Assembly (NCBI RefSeq): GCF_028679125.1
Contig: NZ_JAJRCG010000004.1
Location: 1-64,000 of the forward strand
Length of the DNA: 64,000 nt
Source of the DNA: Methanoregula sp.
Lineage (GTDB): Archaea; Halobacteriota; Methanomicrobia; Methanomicrobiales; Methanospirillaceae
Direction of reading: 5' to 3'
Program-made: the position numbers and the translations under genes
The notes under the pieces: model-generated
Databases searched by the model: none
The model's input: the letters and a program-made list of their open reading frames with translations, nothing else
Told to the model about the DNA's origin: nothing
In this document: positions 32,950-41,945 of the stretch, piece by piece
Layout of the letters: each line of letters opens with the position of its first letter
How positions within the stretch are numbered: position 1 is the first letter of the stretch

Positions 32950-33608
32950 GCATCTCATCCGGAGGGTGTTAAGCATTCCGGATTATTGCCCTACCGTCCC
33001 GACCGGCTCCCGTATGCAGGACCCGGTTCCCTACCCTTCTTCATAATCACCGTGAACGTGTTCACAAATCTCAAGAGTGCGGAAACCATCCCTCGTCGGA
33101 GAACCCTGCCACCGGGAGTACCTCTCCTGCCAGATACTCCTGTCTCTCAAATTGGGCTCTTTTTGCTAAACAGAACTCATTTTGACCGTATTTATTCAGC
33201 CCCTGGAATTTAGGGTAACCGAAAAACTTCGTAATTCACCCAGAACACCCTACTAATTCATTTTAAATCGCGGTATAATGCCCCGGATTCCGGATTTTTA
33301 CGTCTGATCGGTAAAACTTCGCAAATAGACCCTGTGTAATTTCGCGATCAGGTAGGGGGATGAGGTAAAGCACGTATCTGGAAGTGGGGATGAGCCATGG
33401 ATCCGGGATCACAGTATGAATAATTTGAATTCTCCCGGAACATTTTGAAAAAGGTGTTGTCAAAAACCATTTTTTATAGGAATGATCACCCCCTCTTGTA
33501 CCCTGTTGTCCCCCGGGGGAGACTGGTAGCGCAGGAAGGGGACGATATTATGTTCTGAGAGGGGTTTTCTCCCGAGTAAAAAGTTTGCCGGGTTTTCTAA
33601 GTTTTTTA
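32950..33608. other. Long intergenic region without recognisable genes
   Basis: About 650 bp, AT-rich towards its right half. It contains only short open frames without ribosome sites or family resemblance, and TATA-like strings near 33270 and 33473. A self-complementary string (tcccccggggga) at about 33508-33519 may form a small hairpin. I found no tRNA or known RNA fold. Confidence 0.5.
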
Positions 33609-34349
33609 TCACTTCCCCTCAAAACAATCCTTGCACAGCGCAGTCTTCTTCACCAGCCCGGTCACCCGGATACAGTTGCTGCACCCCTGTACTCCGCAGT
33701 GCCCGCATTCCCGCAACTGGTCAGCCGGAACAACCTTCCCGCAGCGGGGGCACTCATAATACTCCTGTTCGCCCGGCGCAGGGGTGCCCCCGTCGCCGGA
33801 AACGTCGCCAGACTCCCGGCTCCGTGAAGAGTTCACAGGAGTAAGAGAATCGTATATTGCGAACTGGACAGCGCACGTCTCGCAGATAACCCTCCAGAAG
33901 AGGTTCCCGAAGATCAGGAAACAGATCCAGAAGAGGGGTAATGTTGTCACGTCTTTGATGGATGTACTTACCAGACCGGTGACCTTGTCCGTGGACGTTC
34001 CGGAGGTTGAAAAATCGGTCATGATCCCCAGCACGGCGATCAGGAGGATCCCGATCACGCCAAGAATGTAGACTGGCCTGATGAAGTTCCGGCCGATACA
34101 GCGTTTGAAGGGAAGCCGGCTCATGGCGCCGGTCTTCTGTGGTGCCGGTTGAGGGCTTCGCACCGGGCGGGATACGCCCGCTGGCGCTTCGTCTGCAGAG
34201 GCTTCGGCTTCGTATATCCGGCCTTCCGCCCGGCTCACGATAGTCCGGTTATCCGGGCGTTGTTTGGGGAACGGGTACCCGCATTTATTGCAGAATTTTG
34301 CCTGGTCGTCAACTGCCGCGGTCCCGCAGCTCGGGCATATCTTTGTCAT
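33609..34349 (-). CDS. Zinc-ribbon membrane protein with two zinc-binding ends
   Basis: A 246-residue protein. An N-terminal zinc ribbon (CPSCGTA, then CNKCGYPF) is followed by a Pro/Ala linker, then two hydrophobic segments (about 92-110, YILGVIGILLIAVLGIMTDF, and about 136-160, LPLFWICFLIFGNLFWRVICE) as in DUF4282-type proteins. The C-terminus carries a second cysteine cluster (YECPRCGKVVPADQLRECGHCGVQGCSNCI, CKDCFEGK), a double-ribbon or treble-clef-like array. It is a membrane protein with zinc modules at both cytosolic ends. The partner and function are unknown. A gap of 132 bp separates it from the methionine synthase gene. Confidence 0.78.
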   Translation of the reverse strand: MTKICPSCGTAAVDDQAKFCNKCGYPFPKQRPDNRTIVSRAEGRIYEAEASADEAPAGVSRPVRSPQPAPQKTGAMSRLPFKRCIGRNFIRPVYILGVIGILLIAVLGIMTDFSTSGTSTDKVTGLVSTSIKDVTTLPLFWICFLIFGNLFWRVICETCAVQFAIYDSLTPVNSSRSRESGDVSGDGGTPAPGEQEYYECPRCGKVVPADQLRECGHCGVQGCSNCIRVTGLVKKTALCKDCFEGK

Positions 34350-34481
34350 AACCTTCCGTAAAAGATATTGGTTGTGTCATTGCCGATGAAGGTATTGATA
34401 TGCAATACTTCCCGCATGCCGGGATGATCCTGATGATTGAAGGGGATAAAAAAAAGAATAGAAAACAGTTGTTGTAACCCT

Positions 34482-35387
34482 TTACAGCGCGATCCGGACT
34501 TCCTTTGCCGCTTCGCACATGTTCTTGAGCTTCCAGTACGCCGACTCACGGCTCCGCATCCGCATCCCGCAGTCCGGATCGATGAGCAGGATCTTCGGGT
34601 CGAAGTACTCCACGCCCTTCTCGATCCGCTTCCGGATCTCCGGCACGGTCTCGACTTCATCGGTGGTGGAATCAATGCACCCGTACCCGAGCATGTGCCC
34701 GGTCAGGTCCCGGCGGGAGAGGATGTCGAGGTTGGCCTGGTTCTTCGCGAACTCAAAGTCAAAGACGCTGACATTGTATTTCAGGATCTCATCGATCACG
34801 TTCGCGATGTTCCCGCAGACATGCATGCAGACCGGGATATGGACCGAGGACGCGATCAGTTCCACCGCCTGCTTCCCGATCGCGAGGTCGGCGATGCCCG
34901 TTGAAAGGATCGGCTCATCGAGCTGGAGGAGGGTGATGCCCGTGGCTTCAAGGCTCTTTGCCTCGACAACGAGTGCAGCAGCAAGGTCGAGCGTCAGTTC
35001 CTCCCTGTTCCGGTACATCGGGGTGCTGATATGAAGACCGTGGGCAAGGGTCGAGGGCCCGGTGATGATTCCCTTCACCTTCGGGAACTTCGAGAGGGCG
35101 TATTTTGTATCCGCAACGGTGATCGCGGCAGCGGCCGGCTGGATCTTCCCTGTCACGTCCTGGCCTTTGACACCGGGCAGTTTCCCGGCAAACGCCCCGA
35201 TCATGTCTCCCCGGACCTGTCCGTCCGAGATGATATCGATCCCGGCCCCGATCTGGTCGGCGACCGCGATCCCGACAGCCCCTGCCAGCGGGTCAAAGAG
35301 ACTTTTGAGCCCGCCGGCTTTCACGACCGGATAACTGCCGACAACGGTCGTTGCCAGCACTTTGTTAATGAAATATGCTTTCGACAT
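34482..35387 (-). CDS. Core (folate-independent) methionine synthase, MetE-like catalytic domain
   Basis: A 301-residue protein with only the C-terminal catalytic barrel of MetE. The zinc ligands are in place: His189 and Cys191 (CMHVCGN), Glu212 (DFEFAKN) and Cys273 (DPDCGMRMR). The opening TTVVGSYP and the motif LLQLDEPIL belong to the same barrel. Methanogen core enzymes of this kind (MesA-type) use a methyl-corrinoid protein or methylcobalamin instead of methyltetrahydrofolate to methylate homocysteine. The upstream aspS gene is on the same strand 69 bases away, so co-transcription is possible. Confidence 0.9.
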   Translation of the reverse strand: MSKAYFINKVLATTVVGSYPVVKAGGLKSLFDPLAGAVGIAVADQIGAGIDIISDGQVRGDMIGAFAGKLPGVKGQDVTGKIQPAAAAITVADTKYALSKFPKVKGIITGPSTLAHGLHISTPMYRNREELTLDLAAALVVEAKSLEATGITLLQLDEPILSTGIADLAIGKQAVELIASSVHIPVCMHVCGNIANVIDEILKYNVSVFDFEFAKNQANLDILSRRDLTGHMLGYGCIDSTTDEVETVPEIRKRIEKGVEYFDPKILLIDPDCGMRMRSRESAYWKLKNMCEAAKEVRIAL

Positions 35388-35456
35388 AGGGAATGAGGCC
35401 TGGGATAATTACAGATCGATTGTGTCCCGGAAGGAAAAATAGTTCGTGGTCCCGGA

Positions 35457-36749
35457 TTACGGGACCAGGCGGTGCATGTCGCGGGGGAAGAGGACTGCTT
35501 CCCGGACATTTCCCAGGCCGAGCATGGTCATGACCAGACGGTCTGCTCCAAGACCCCAGCCCGCGTGGGGTGGCATGCCGTACCGGAACGGCTTGAGATA
35601 GAACTCGAAGCTCTCGGGGTTGAGTCCTTTCTTCTTGATCTGGTTGACGAGAATATCGTACCGGTGTTCCCGCTGGGCGCCGCTTGAGAGTTCCATCCTC
35701 GGGTGCATCATGTCGAACGCCTTGCAGATCGAGGGATCGTTCTCGTACTGCATCGCGTAGTAAGGCCGGATCTCGGAGGGCCAGTCCACGATGAAGTAGT
35801 GACCGCCCATCTCTGCACCGATCGCCCGCTCGGCTGCGGGGCTGACATCGTCGCCGTACTTGATCGGGTCCTCGATCTTTTTCGCCGCAATCTCGATCGC
35901 TTCTGCGTACGGGAGCCGGGGGAACGGACCCTTCGGGACTGCGAAGTCCTCCACACCGATGTTGGCGATCTGGACGCTGCACGTCTTGTCCACGTACTCG
36001 TAGGTTTTTATAATGAGATCTTCGAGGATGCGCATGACCTCAAGGTGGTCGGCGAACGAGACCTCGATATCGATCGAGGTTGCCTCGTTGAGGTGCTTTG
36101 TTGTGGCGTGCTCCTCGGCCCGGAAGATCGGGCCGACCTCGACTACCTTCTCGCAGCCTGCTGCCATCATCATCTGCTTGTAGAGCTGCGGGCTCTGGTT
36201 GAGGAAGGCCTCCTTGTCGAAGTAGGCGATGGGGAAGAGCTCGGTGCCGCCCTCGGTTGCCGCGGCAACGATCTTGGGGGTGGTGATGCTGGTGAAACCG
36301 GCATCATGGAAGTACTGGTGGATCGCAAAGGTTGCCGCGCTCCGGATCTCGAAGACGGCTGCCACGCGTGGGCGCCGGACATCAAGGAACCGGGCATCGA
36401 GCCGGGTGTCGAGCTCTGCCTGGACTTTCTCGGAGACATCGAGCGGGAGCGGGGTCTCGGCAAGGCTGATGATCTCGATCTTCTCGGGTACGAGTTCGCG
36501 GCCGCCCGGGGCCTTGTCCATCGCCTTGATGGGGCCGCTGACCCGGACTACCGATTCACGGGAGACGGCCTTGAGGGCGGCAAGAACCTGTTCTGAAACT
36601 TTCTTCTTGGGAATGGTCACCTGGATGATACCGGTCCGGTCGCGGATCAGCATGAAGGCAAGGCCGCCGAGGTCCCGGACCTCGTGGACCCAGCCGGCGA
36701 TCTCTGCCTGGCCGCAATCCGGTGTCACCGATTGTATGGGTACGCGCAT
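35457..36749 (-). CDS. aspS: Aspartyl-tRNA synthetase, archaeal type
   Basis: A 430-residue class II synthetase: an N-terminal OB fold for the anticodon and a catalytic core with FTSITTPKIVAAATEGGTELFPI, the motif 2 region FRAEEHATTKHLNE, and motif 3 GWGLGADRLVMTMLG. Residue 22 is His (GWVHEVRDLGG), where, as I recall, discriminating archaeal enzymes have Trp; this points to a non-discriminating enzyme that also charges tRNA-Asn for the amidotransferase route. The ATG at 36749 is used; a TTG one codon earlier could also start. Confidence 0.95.
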   Translation of the reverse strand: MRVPIQSVTPDCGQAEIAGWVHEVRDLGGLAFMLIRDRTGIIQVTIPKKKVSEQVLAALKAVSRESVVRVSGPIKAMDKAPGGRELVPEKIEIISLAETPLPLDVSEKVQAELDTRLDARFLDVRRPRVAAVFEIRSAATFAIHQYFHDAGFTSITTPKIVAAATEGGTELFPIAYFDKEAFLNQSPQLYKQMMMAAGCEKVVEVGPIFRAEEHATTKHLNEATSIDIEVSFADHLEVMRILEDLIIKTYEYVDKTCSVQIANIGVEDFAVPKGPFPRLPYAEAIEIAAKKIEDPIKYGDDVSPAAERAIGAEMGGHYFIVDWPSEIRPYYAMQYENDPSICKAFDMMHPRMELSSGAQREHRYDILVNQIKKKGLNPESFEFYLKPFRYGMPPHAGWGLGADRLVMTMLGLGNVREAVLFPRDMHRLVP

Positions 36750-36865
36750 CAAAATCCTATAACAATGGGTTGGGAGGGATTATGGATTTTCCCCCATTCA
36801 GAAGAGACGAAATGCCGGCCGTTCCTGCATCCGGTAAACCGGCCGGCACGTCAATTCCACAATCC

Positions 36866-36873
36866 ATATAATA
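36866..36873 (+). promoter_or_regulatory. TATA box upstream of the 36903 gene
   Basis: The string atataata lies about 22-25 bp before ATG 36891 and 34-37 bp before ATG 36903. It supports transcription starting near 36890, and leaves open a leaderless start that would add MGRT to the protein. Confidence 0.5.
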
Positions 36874-36902
36874 TCACCAAGCGCCTCTTTATGGGAAGAA
36901 CT

Positions 36903-37409
36903 ATGGCAGATACTACAAAAACCCCCAAACCGGAGGAAAAGGCCGGCTGGAGCACCGGTACCAAGGCGCTCGTCGGTGTCATCGTGCTGGTGCTGGTCAT
37001 TGGCACACTCGCAATCTTTACCCTGTCCGTTGCCGTCGTGGAAAGCCAGTCCGATTCCGAATTCCCCTACACGACAACCTACCGCGTCTCCCTCCCTGAC
37101 GGCGTGCCGGTCACCATCGGGAACAGCCACATCCTCGTTGCGTCCTATAACGATGAGCTGTTCTGCGATGTGGACGGGACAAAAGAGAAGATGGTTGTGG
37201 GCCAGCAGCGCGTCATCAGCCCCCGTCATGCAATAGTAACTGTGGCAGGCATCTCGGCCATTGAGACGGATTTCCAGATCACGCTCACCTACCTTGGATC
37301 CACCGGCAGCACGGCGAACTTCGATATGAGCGTAAAGACCTCCCGGCAGATCCCGGAGTTCGTGATCAGCAAACTGATCCCCTCCAGCATGAACGCCAGG
37401 CCTGCATAA
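36903..37409 (+). CDS. Single-pass membrane protein of unknown function
   Basis: A 168-residue protein with a charged cytosolic N-terminus (MADTTKTPKPEEKAGWSTG), one membrane helix (about 22-45, ALVGVIVLVLVIGTLAIFTLSVAVV) and an extracytoplasmic beta-rich domain of about 120 residues (YTTTYRVSLPDGVPVTIGNSHILVASYNDELFCDVDG, HAIVTVAGISAIETDFQITLTYLG). No family is recognised. It stands alone after the divergent aspS gene. The alternative ATG at 36891 is in frame, and a gggaag sequence between the two could serve as a weak ribosome site for 36903. Confidence 0.75.
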   Translation: MADTTKTPKPEEKAGWSTGTKALVGVIVLVLVIGTLAIFTLSVAVVESQSDSEFPYTTTYRVSLPDGVPVTIGNSHILVASYNDELFCDVDGTKEKMVVGQQRVISPRHAIVTVAGISAIETDFQITLTYLGSTGSTANFDMSVKTSRQIPEFVISKLIPSSMNARPA

Positions 37410-37648
37410 CCGGCGACCGGGCACATCTCTTTTTTACCGGGTACTCCCCGCAGTCACTTCCCCGATCAGGAACACATCAGTACGATAATCCTGTCTCCAG
37501 GGATGGGAAACTGAACCCTTCTCATGTCCTCGTGCTGCCCGAAGGAATGATTATGGATACCCTGTGTCACGGGAGATAGGGTAGGGAGAATATCCTGAAC
37601 CGTTCTAAATGGACCGTTCTAAAATGATAAAAAAGTGACCCGCCGGGA

Positions 37649-38323
37649 TCATTCTTTCTTTTCGGATTCCGTGGAACTCTTCTGCATGCCGGGATGCCGG
37701 ATCACGTTGATGACGATCGATGCCACGGCCAAGAGGGAAACCCCGATGATCGCATAGACGATCAGGCTGAAGTTCTCCTTGACAATGGGAAGGCTGCCAA
37801 AGAAGAACCCGGCAAGCGTGAACGCACAGACCCAGAGGAAGGCGCCGATAATATTGTAGGTGAGGAACCAGCGGTAGCTCATCCTGCCGACTCCGGCCAG
37901 GAATGGCGCGAACGTCCGGATAAAAGGGATGAACCGCGCGATCACGATGGTGATGCCGCCGTACTGGGTAAAATATTCCCGGGTCCGGTCAAGGTGCTCG
38001 GTCCTGACGAAACTGTATTTTTTCTCAAGGACTTTCAGGCCGGTGGTGTGCCCGATCCAGTAGTTGACGGTGTCCCCGAGAACCGCTGCGGCAAAGAGGG
38101 TGATGAGGAGGATCTCGATATTGAGATAACCCGCCCCGGCCAGCGTACCGGCCACAAAGAGCAGCGAGTCGCCGGGAAGATACGGCAGGACAACGAGCCC
38201 CGTTTCACAGAAGATGATCGCGAAGATGATCAGGTACGTCCAGAACCCGTAACCTGCGATGATCCCGGGGAGGTACTTGTCGATATGTAGCACCATGTCG
38301 ATGAAAATAAACGGCAGATCCAT
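37649..38323 (-). CDS. DedA family membrane protein
   Basis: A 224-residue DedA/VTT-fold protein with about five to six helices. The conserved strings are present: FCETGLVVLPYLPGDSLLFVAGTLAG, LGDTVNYWIGHTTG with its Gly-Asp, and the re-entrant motif ARFIPFIRTFAPFLAGVGRMSYRWF. DedA proteins flip polyprenyl-phosphate or phospholipid carriers and help to maintain membrane potential; in archaea, dolichyl-phosphate recycling is a plausible role (inference). The C-terminus is short and charged (SSTESEKKE). It is divergent from the gene at 38486. Confidence 0.9.
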   Translation of the reverse strand: MDLPFIFIDMVLHIDKYLPGIIAGYGFWTYLIIFAIIFCETGLVVLPYLPGDSLLFVAGTLAGAGYLNIEILLITLFAAAVLGDTVNYWIGHTTGLKVLEKKYSFVRTEHLDRTREYFTQYGGITIVIARFIPFIRTFAPFLAGVGRMSYRWFLTYNIIGAFLWVCAFTLAGFFFGSLPIVKENFSLIVYAIIGVSLLAVASIVINVIRHPGMQKSSTESEKKE

Positions 38324-38437
38324 TTCCGGATATATCTCTTACGGGATACCATATAAGTTCCATTCGTTCAGGAAACGCCGGCCGGTTGTGCGCGTGATGA
38401 GAAACCCGGCCCCGGATTTTCTGGTTCAGGATCTATC

Positions 38438-38454
38438 AATAAATGATATTTATT
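38438..38454. promoter_or_regulatory. AT-rich inverted repeat upstream of the 38486 gene
   Basis: A perfect inverted repeat, AATAAAT-GAT-ATTTATT, ends 31 bp before the ATG at 38486. The right arm overlaps the best TATA candidate (atttatta), so a dimeric repressor bound here would block TBP. The regulator is unknown. Confidence 0.55.
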
Positions 38455-38485
38455 AAGGCGAACAATAAGGAATACAGGTGGATGT

Positions 38486-39073
38486 ATGAAGACTGTCCAT
38501 GAACCAACCTATTCCTTTGTCATACTTACACTCATCCTGATCATCATCGATACCTTCCTTGCCTGGGTATCGGTCACAGTAACGCCGACGGTTGGCAATG
38601 GTATGGTCTCGTGGCTGTATTTTGCTGTTGCGTTCAATGTCCTCTTTACCCTCTGGTTCGGTGGGTATGGCGCAATTGCTGCCTATGCCGGGACCCTTGT
38701 CGGTTCCGGGCTTCTGGTCTCTGATGTGCTCAACCAGCACCCGCTGGTGGCCCTCCTCTGGGCAATGGCCGGTCTCATCCAGGTGCTCATCCCGTTTGCC
38801 GCGGTCCGCAGTTTTGGCGTGGACTTATCGATGAATAACCCGCGCGATTATACCTACGTGCTCCTGTTCGGGGTGATCATCAACAACCTTGTCGGCGCTG
38901 CCTGGGCCACCTGGACCCTCTCGCTTGCCGAGCCCGTGGCGATGACATCGGTCTTTACGGCCTGGTTCATCGGCAATGCGGCGGTCTGTCTCATCCTTGT
39001 CCCCCTTTGCCTCAAGCTCTTCACGCCCAGGATGGAAAAGAGTAAATTGTACGTGAAGAATTTGTGGGACTGA
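38486..39073 (+). CDS. Polytopic membrane protein, possibly ECF/MASE-like
   Basis: A 195-residue protein with five or six helices: about 8-30, 40-60, 63-82, 86-108, 125-145 and 155-178. It is compact, with short loops and small-residue-rich helices (FGGYGAIAAYAGTLVGSGLLVSDVLNQHPLVALLWAMAGLIQVLIPF), like substrate-binding S components of energy-coupling transporters or MASE-type sensor domains, but I cannot assign it. It ends with a positively charged tail (MEKSKLYVKNLWD). It has its own promoter region with a palindrome. Confidence 0.72.
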   Translation: MKTVHEPTYSFVILTLILIIIDTFLAWVSVTVTPTVGNGMVSWLYFAVAFNVLFTLWFGGYGAIAAYAGTLVGSGLLVSDVLNQHPLVALLWAMAGLIQVLIPFAAVRSFGVDLSMNNPRDYTYVLLFGVIINNLVGAAWATWTLSLAEPVAMTSVFTAWFIGNAAVCLILVPLCLKLFTPRMEKSKLYVKNLWD

Positions 39074-39272
39074 CCCCGTCTCTTTTTCCCGCCAGTCCCG
39101 CTATTGAACGCCGGAAATATGCGTGTTTCGCACGCATCTGCCTTCCACGCCACTCCGTTTCCTGTTCGCCGCCCGGAGAAGGGCAACGAGGATCAGGATA
39201 GTGGAGAGAAAGGTGGTCCGGTTTTCCCGGGGTCTTTGATATTGGTGAACGCAAACGAGCGGATTTGGCAGA

Positions 39273-39644
39273 TCACGCGATGAGTTCCTCGTCCCCCGCC
39301 TGCCACTTCGGGGCAACAATGCAGAGGAAGACGAGATCGCCTGTGCCGGTATTCCGGATGAACTGCCGGGCGCCCGGGGGGATATGGACGATCTGGCCCG
39401 GCCGGACGGGTGCTGATTCGCCATCGATATGCATCTCCCCGGTGCCATGGAGGATGTAGTAGAGTTCCGTTGAACGCGAAAGCCGGTGGGGGAGGGTTGA
39501 CTCACGGGCCGGGACGATGGCATGGGCGATGCTGCACGAGAGCCCGCCCGTTTCCGGCACCTTGTCGGGATGGAGGAGCTCGCAGAGGATAGAGCGGTCA
39601 ATGACGCGTTCGTGGGGGCAGTCGGCACTATCACGGATGAGCAT
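39273..39644 (-). CDS. Cupin domain protein
   Basis: A 123-residue single-domain cupin. Motif 1 is degenerate (PHRLSRSTELYYILHGTGEMHIDGE) but keeps one His and the Glu of the metal site; motif 2 reads PGQIVHIPPGARQFIRNTGTGDL with one His. A mononuclear metal site with fewer ligands than the classic set is likely. Cupins of this size bind small ligands or isomerise sugars; the substrate is unknown. It is divergent from the flavoprotein gene at 39781. Confidence 0.85.
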   Translation of the reverse strand: MLIRDSADCPHERVIDRSILCELLHPDKVPETGGLSCSIAHAIVPARESTLPHRLSRSTELYYILHGTGEMHIDGESAPVRPGQIVHIPPGARQFIRNTGTGDLVFLCIVAPKWQAGDEELIA

Positions 39645-39780
39645 AATTTCTCATTAGGTGATGGAGATGCCGGCGTATATATGCCCCTCGCATCCCGCAG
39701 TATCCCCGGGGATACCCTGTATCCTCCGGCACAGCACATATTTATCCCGCCCGGCAGGCATCATTACACTAGTGGTTATC

Positions 39781-40449
39781 ATGAAGATCATTGGCATCAA
39801 CGCGAGCCCGAGGGGCGAGAAGAGCCAGACCCGCCGCCTTGTGATGGGCGTACTCGAAGGCGCCCGGCAGGCCGGGGCGGATATCACGTTCGTGGACATC
39901 TGCGGCCTTGAGATCAAGTACTGCACGGCCTGTGGCACCTGCTATGCAACGGGCGAGTGCATCCATGACGACGATTTCCCGGCATTGCTGGAGAAGATGC
40001 TGGAAGCGGACGGGATTGTTCTCGGCTCCCCGAACTATATCAACCAGGTTTCGGGCCAGCTCAAGACCATGCTTGACCGGATGGCGGATGTTGTCCACTG
40101 CCAGGCATTCAGCGGCAAGTACGGCTGTGCGGTCTGCACGGCCGGCGGCTCGTATGCGAACGAGGTGGCGGACTACATGAACATGGCGCTCTCGAATTAC
40201 GGGGCGATAACTGTCGGCAAGGTAGGCGTGCATGTCGGGGCTGACCCGCATGCAATTGTCGGCGCTGAAAAGGAAGCCAAGGCGCTCGGCAAGAAGCTGG
40301 CTGAAGCGATCAAAACGAAGTGGTCCGACCCGGCGCAGGAAGCGATCCTGAAGGAGCGCAAAGAGTACTTCAAGCGCATGATCTCGTTCAACAAGGATCT
40401 CTGGAAGCACGAGTACGATCACTGGAATGACTTAGGGGAAATGAAGTAA
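39781..40449 (+). CDS. NADPH-dependent FMN reductase family / iron-sulfur flavoprotein
   Basis: A 222-residue flavodoxin-like protein. The FMN phosphate loop is GINASPRGEKSQTRRL near the N-terminus, and the cysteine string YCTACGTCYATGEC at about 48-60 matches the [4Fe-4S] site of archaeal iron-sulfur flavoproteins. GSPNYINQVSGQLKTMLDRM is the flavin-contacting loop. These proteins pass electrons between ferredoxin and small oxidants, including oxygen and peroxide. The start at 39781 begins the beta strand MKIIGINASP; the frame extends upstream without meaning. A TATA-like string lies near 39740. Confidence 0.88.
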   Translation: MKIIGINASPRGEKSQTRRLVMGVLEGARQAGADITFVDICGLEIKYCTACGTCYATGECIHDDDFPALLEKMLEADGIVLGSPNYINQVSGQLKTMLDRMADVVHCQAFSGKYGCAVCTAGGSYANEVADYMNMALSNYGAITVGKVGVHVGADPHAIVGAEKEAKALGKKLAEAIKTKWSDPAQEAILKERKEYFKRMISFNKDLWKHEYDHWNDLGEMK

Positions 40450-40636
40450 TTCCTCTCACCCGCCCACCCCCTTTTTTTGTGTTATTGTATACAGTTTCTT
40501 CCGGTACTATCAGGTGCTGGTTTTTCTCTATCAGCAGGGAGAGGAAGACGCAGGCTGGCAGGGTGAGGGATGCTGGGATCCGGGTGTAGCCCGCAGGCCG
40601 TTCACAGAATCCAAAAAAATATAAAATGCGGATCGT

Positions 40637-41824
40637 TTATGCCGATGTCCGCTTCTTGATCATCTCGAGGGCTTCGAACGCCTCTTTCCGGACCATGACA
40701 TTGTCATCCGAGAGGAGACCGGTCAGGTGATCGACCGCCTTCTGGTCGCCTATCTCACCGAGCAGGAGGGCAGCCCGCTTCCGGACATCGCTCTGGTCGT
40801 CTTTTAAGACCATGATGAGCGGGGTTGTTGCCGGCTGGCCGAGCATCCAGAGGGCTTCCATGGCGCCGGCCCGGGTCCGGCTGTCCCCTTCGCGGAAGAC
40901 CTGCATGAGCGGGGCGATGGCGGGAACCCCGAGGGCTGCAAGCGCCCTGACGGTCTCGATCCGCACCGACCGCTCTGGATCGCCGAGACACTCGATGATC
41001 TTCGGGATGGCCCGGGTATTCCCGATCTGCCCGAGCACATCAATGGCACCCTTCCGGATGCCCGGGGTCTGGTCGCCGAGCGCTGCGATCAGGGAATCGA
41101 TGGCCGGTTCGCCGATCGTGACGAGCGCGAGCGATGCCCTGCGGCATACGTCATCGTTCCTGTCGATCAGCGCCCGGATCAGCGGCTCAATGGCAGGTGC
41201 CCCAAGGGAGCAGAGGGTAGCCATCGCGGACATCCGGACCTTCTCCTGGGGGTCGTTGAGGCATTCGATGAGGGGGGCAACAGCCCGGGCATCCCCGATA
41301 CGCCCGAAAGCGACCGCGGCCTCGTGCCGTACGCCGGTATCTGCGTCTTTCAGGGCTTCAATAAGGGCCGGGACCGTCTGGATCTCACCCATCAGGCCGA
41401 GCGCCTGGACGGCACCCCGCCGGATCATCGGGTGGCTGTGTTTGGTGGCCTGGACAAGGGGGCCGATAGAAGGCTCACCGATCAACTGGAGTGCCCGGAT
41501 CGTCTCCTGCCGGACATCATCGCCGGGATCTTCCAGTGCCCCGATAAGGGAATGGACTGCCGGTGCCCCGATCTTGCCGAGCGTATCCGCAGATCCCCGC
41601 CGGATGATCCAGTACTCATCCCTGAGCCCCTGGATCAGCGGCTCGATGAACGGTTCGCCGAGATCGCCAACCGACCTGACGGCCGCCCACCGGGCATCAA
41701 GATCCCCCTCGGTAAGGGCCCGGAGGAGGGTGTCGTAGCGCTCCTTCTGTGCCTGGACACGCGCCGCATCCGCCTCCTCTTTCCCTGACTTGAACAGGTT
41801 GAGGAACTTGTTCGCAAAACTCAT
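40637..41824 (-). CDS. HEAT-repeat protein (PBS-lyase type)
   Basis: A 395-residue protein made almost wholly of HEAT-like repeats of 31 residues, about eleven, from residue 30 to the end. The consensus unit is visible as GEPFIEPLIQGLRDEYWIIRRGSADTLGKIG and IGDARAVAPLIECLNDPQEKVRMSAMATL. The N-terminus (MSFANKFLNLFKSGKEEADA) could be a weak membrane-associating helix. Such alpha-solenoids act as scaffolds for protein assembly or as bilin-lyase relatives; no bilin is expected in this organism. It stands alone, and its partners are unknown. The repeat number is likely to vary between related strains. Confidence 0.88.
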   Translation of the reverse strand: MSFANKFLNLFKSGKEEADAARVQAQKERYDTLLRALTEGDLDARWAAVRSVGDLGEPFIEPLIQGLRDEYWIIRRGSADTLGKIGAPAVHSLIGALEDPGDDVRQETIRALQLIGEPSIGPLVQATKHSHPMIRRGAVQALGLMGEIQTVPALIEALKDADTGVRHEAAVAFGRIGDARAVAPLIECLNDPQEKVRMSAMATLCSLGAPAIEPLIRALIDRNDDVCRRASLALVTIGEPAIDSLIAALGDQTPGIRKGAIDVLGQIGNTRAIPKIIECLGDPERSVRIETVRALAALGVPAIAPLMQVFREGDSRTRAGAMEALWMLGQPATTPLIMVLKDDQSDVRKRAALLLGEIGDQKAVDHLTGLLSDDNVMVRKEAFEALEMIKKRTSA

Positions 41825-41945
41825 ATGATTTCTCCGAACGAATATTAGAATAAAATCATTCAAATAGGTATCGGATACGAAATTACCGGAATTCCGGTAT
41901 TTCCGCCCGATATTTTTTAAAAAAAAGGGGAATTTTTACGATTTT

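Noticed and set aside
33263-33463. 66-codon minus-strand frame in the long gap
   Set aside because: It has no ribosome site, TATA box or family resemblance, and its length is within chance.
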